From NCBI GenBank assembly GCA_030671225.1, contig DAOVAE010000041.1, forward strand, positions 1-8,138: a DNA stretch of 8,138 nt, given 5' to 3'. A program made the translations under genes and the position numbers. This DNA comes from Desulfobacteraceae bacterium (lineage in GTDB: Bacteria > Desulfobacterota > Desulfobacteria > Desulfobacterales > UBA11574). A model generated the notes under the pieces. That model ran no database searches. It worked only from the letters and a program-made list of their open reading frames with translations, and was not told the origin of the DNA. Below, one piece after another: positions 6,818 through 8,138 of this stretch; position 1 is the stretch's first letter, and each line of letters starts with the position of its first letter.

Positions 6818-7813
6818 TTATCCCGGCAATTCCGCACCCGCCGTCATTAAATGATCTTCCATGAACCTAATTTCATCAATTCCCGATACAACGATCTCAG
6901 GATCGACCTGGAGTTCTTCTTCAGAGACCTTGTCTGTATACTCGACTTTGGACAGAATATATTTGATGCAGTTGAGCCTTGCCTTTTTCTTGTTATCGGA
7001 ACGAATAATTGTCCACGGAGTAATTGTTCTGTTGGTCTCATTGAGCATCACGAACTTTCTTATGGTATAATCATCCCACCTTTCCTGAGCCTCTCTATCA
7101 ACCGGAGAGATTTTATATTGTTTCAATGGATCCGTCTCTCTGGAATCAAACCGGCGCAACTGTTCTTCTTTTGAAACAGAGAAAAAGAACTTGAACAAAA
7201 TAATTCCGTTTTTTACCAGCATTGCTTCAAGCATCGGCGTGTCTTTCAAAAAACGCTTATTTTCCTCATCGGTGCAGAAACCCATGGTTGGCTCAACCAT
7301 GGCACGATTGTACCAGCTTCGGTCGAACAGTACTATTTCTCCACCGGACGGGAGTTGTTGAATATATCTTTGAAAATACCATTGAGTTCGCTCCCTGTCG
7401 CTGGGCTTTAAAAGTGCAACAACCCGGGCACCCCGTGGATTCATATGTTCAATAACCCTTTTGATCGTACCGCCCTTGCCGGCAGCATCCCGCCCTTCAA
7501 ATAACATCAAAACGCGCTCGTCGTTGGCAATAACATGCTTTTGCCATTTCAAAAGTTCGATCTGCAATCTGTTCAGTCCCTCTTCGTATTCGAGGGTGAA
7601 TTTTTTTACCCAAACGGGTTGGCGTTTTTTTGTTTTTTTCTTTTCTAAATTTTTAAAGCTGGTGTGTTCGGTTAATTTCTTCTTTAGTTTTTTTTCTTTT
7701 TGCTCGCCTTTCTCCTGTACCTTCTTTTCGGCTTTGGATGCATTTTCCTTTTTTTCCTCAATTTTCTCCGCTTTTTTCGCCTTTTCTTTTTTCGCCTTTT
7801 CTTTTTTTGTCAT
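6818..7813 (-). CDS. ppk2: Polyphosphate kinase 2 (class I-type PPK2) with lysine-rich N-terminal extension
   Basis: The product is 331 aa from the preferred start. The catalytic domain (about 66-300) is a P-loop kinase. Walker A is GRDAAGKGG at 107-115, the Walker B/lid region is VLFDRSWYNRA at 161-171, and WYFQRYIQQLPSGGEIVLFD is typical of PPK2. The GKGG and DRSWYNR forms fit the one-domain class I group, which mainly moves phosphate between polyphosphate and nucleoside di/triphosphates. The first ~65 residues are not part of the domain: about 28 of the first 70 residues are Lys, with about 12 Glu. The start at 7813 is chosen over the in-frame ATG at 7834 because AAAGGG lies 8 bases before it, while the longer form has no ribosome site. 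It is followed by ABM (35 bp), probably an operon. A dyad pair lies upstream. Confidence 0.92.
   Translation of the reverse strand: MTKKEKAKKEKAKKAEKIEEKKENASKAEKKVQEKGEQKEKKLKKKLTEHTSFKNLEKKKTKKRQPVWVKKFTLEYEEGLNRLQIELLKWQKHVIANDERVLMLFEGRDAAGKGGTIKRVIEHMNPRGARVVALLKPSDRERTQWYFQRYIQQLPSGGEIVLFDRSWYNRAMVEPTMGFCTDEENKRFLKDTPMLEAMLVKNGIILFKFFFSVSKEEQLRRFDSRETDPLKQYKISPVDREAQERWDDYTIRKFVMLNETNRTITPWTIIRSDNKKKARLNCIKYILSKVEYTDKVSEEELQVDPEIVVSGIDEIRFMEDHLMTAGAELPG
7778..7807 (-). repeat. Perfect 15-bp tandem repeat encoding Lys-rich units of PPK2
   Basis: On the minus strand the 15-mer AAAAAAGAAAAGGCG occurs twice in a row, followed by a partial third unit. It encodes KKEKA repeats near the N-terminus. 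The unit is a multiple of three, so copy-number changes would lengthen or shorten the tail without breaking the frame. The neighbouring A-runs of 6-7 bases are potential slippage sites. Confidence 0.75.
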
Positions 7814-7821
7814 TTTGCCTA

Positions 7822-7827
7822 CCCTTT
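7822..7827 (-). promoter_or_regulatory. Ribosome binding site deciding the PPK2 start
   Basis: AAAGGG on the minus strand, 8 bases before the ATG at 7811-7813. It favours that start over the ATG at 7832-7834, whose upstream bases show no Shine-Dalgarno match. The site is moderate, not a full AGGAGG. Confidence 0.5.
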
Positions 7828-7883
7828 CGTTCATACTTTAAACAGTCTTCTTTGAACTTTTTGGAATCTTTTCTAAAATAATG

Positions 7884-7918
7884 ATTGTCATGAGACAATA
7901 GCCATTTGTCACTGGACA
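7884..7918. promoter_or_regulatory. Two TGTC-N4-GACA dyads 21 bp apart upstream of PPK2, candidate operator
   Basis: The first dyad is ATTGTC-ATGA-GACAAT (7884-7899). The second has core TGTC-ACTG-GACA (7907-7918). Equivalent bases are exactly 21 bp apart, two helical turns, as expected for two dimers bound on one DNA face. The sites lie about 70-105 bp upstream of the PPK2 start, in a spacer with no convincing -35/-10 pair. A regulator cannot be named. The TGTCA half-site recalls the PhoB box, but PhoB boxes are 11-bp direct repeats, which this is not. Confidence 0.45.
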
Positions 7919-8000
7919 TTTGTTGTTGTTTATTGGTGATAAACGGCAAATAATCCGCCAGAGGTAGGAGGCCGGTTTAAGTTATGGAGCTTCCCTGATA

Positions 8001-8138
8001 TCATACAAGCAACCTACCATATTTTTTACGCTGTTTTTTCATTTCTTTTAATTCTTTGTCACCCGGAATAACAATAACCGGGTCCGGTGTAAAATCGAGT
8101 TTGCGGCTTCTTCCTTTGTATCGCACCGAATTGAGAAT
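8001..8138 (-). CDS. C-terminal end of an unrecognised protein, cut by right edge
   Basis: On the minus strand the frame is open from the window edge for 45 codons to TGA at 8001-8003. It reads with protein-like composition: RYKGRSRKLDFTPDPVIVIP, then a charged tail GDKELKEMKKQRKKYGRLLV. A short P-x-P...GD pattern faintly recalls the end of TrkA-C/RCK-type regulatory domains, but the match is too weak to use. The stop is followed by 187 bases before the PPK2 start on the same strand, so it could be upstream in the same transcription unit, but the candidate operator lies between them. No terminator is visible after it. Confidence 0.5.
   Translation of the reverse strand: MLNSVRYKGRSRKLDFTPDPVIVIPGDKELKEMKKQRKKYGRLLV

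Noticed and set aside
7884..7924. PhoB box upstream of PPK2
   Set aside because: TGTCA half-sites are present, but they form inverted pairs 21 bp apart and not 11-bp direct repeats; a third ATTTGTT is 14 bp further on.
7758..7949. 63-codon Lys-rich open frame on the minus strand overlapping the PPK2 start
   Set aside because: It is an out-of-frame reading of the A/G-rich tract and the upstream spacer, including the dyad pair. No ribosome site or family features were seen.
7984..7998. Plus-strand start (ATG at 7984) behind a good AGGAGG-like site at 7965-7973
   Set aside because: The frame reaches TGA after four codons, so no gene begins there.

Overview
The window is a compact bacterial block built around inorganic phosphate uptake and polyphosphate metabolism. 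No rRNA, tRNA, CRISPR array or insertion sequence was seen. Family content (a Na+/Pi symporter with PhoU-like tail, DUF47 proteins, a short two-CBS protein, class I-type PPK2, an Mth938-like fragment), moderate GC and strong AGGAGG ribosome sites fit an anaerobic Gram-negative such as a Desulfobacterota (former Deltaproteobacteria) member. That placement is an inference from gene families, not a measured result.

Layout. (1) At 1-108 on the + strand is the remnant of an Mth938-like (DUF498) gene. It breaks off just before the 3' end of the next gene. (2) At 124-3395 on the - strand lies a likely operon read right to left: DUF47/PhoU-like protein B, Na+/Pi symporter 1, then DUF47/PhoU-like protein A. 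A and B are roughly 70% identical paralogs flanking the transporter. (3) At 3396-3678 is an AT-rich divergent control region. It has a perfect TTGACA and TATAAT pair (19-bp spacing) facing left, a dyad over that -35 box, and a weaker promoter facing right. (4) At 3679-5992 on the + strand are a universal stress protein and Na+/Pi symporter 2, 31 bp apart. (5) At 6000-7813 on the - strand are PPK2, an ABM-fold monooxygenase-like protein and a two-CBS protein, converging on symporter 2 with a 7-bp gap. (6) At 8001-8138 on the - strand is the C-terminal end of an unrecognised gene cut by the window edge.

Working together (inference): the two symporters would bring in phosphate with sodium, and the PhoU-like domains (fused and free-standing) would tune this transport. 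PPK2 would interconvert polyphosphate and nucleoside di/triphosphates, while the USP and CBS proteins would sense adenine nucleotides. The clearest unexplained structure is a pair of TGTC-N4-GACA dyads exactly 21 bp apart upstream of PPK2. The same TTGTC/GACAA half-sites recur in the divergent control region, which suggests, but does not prove, a shared regulator.
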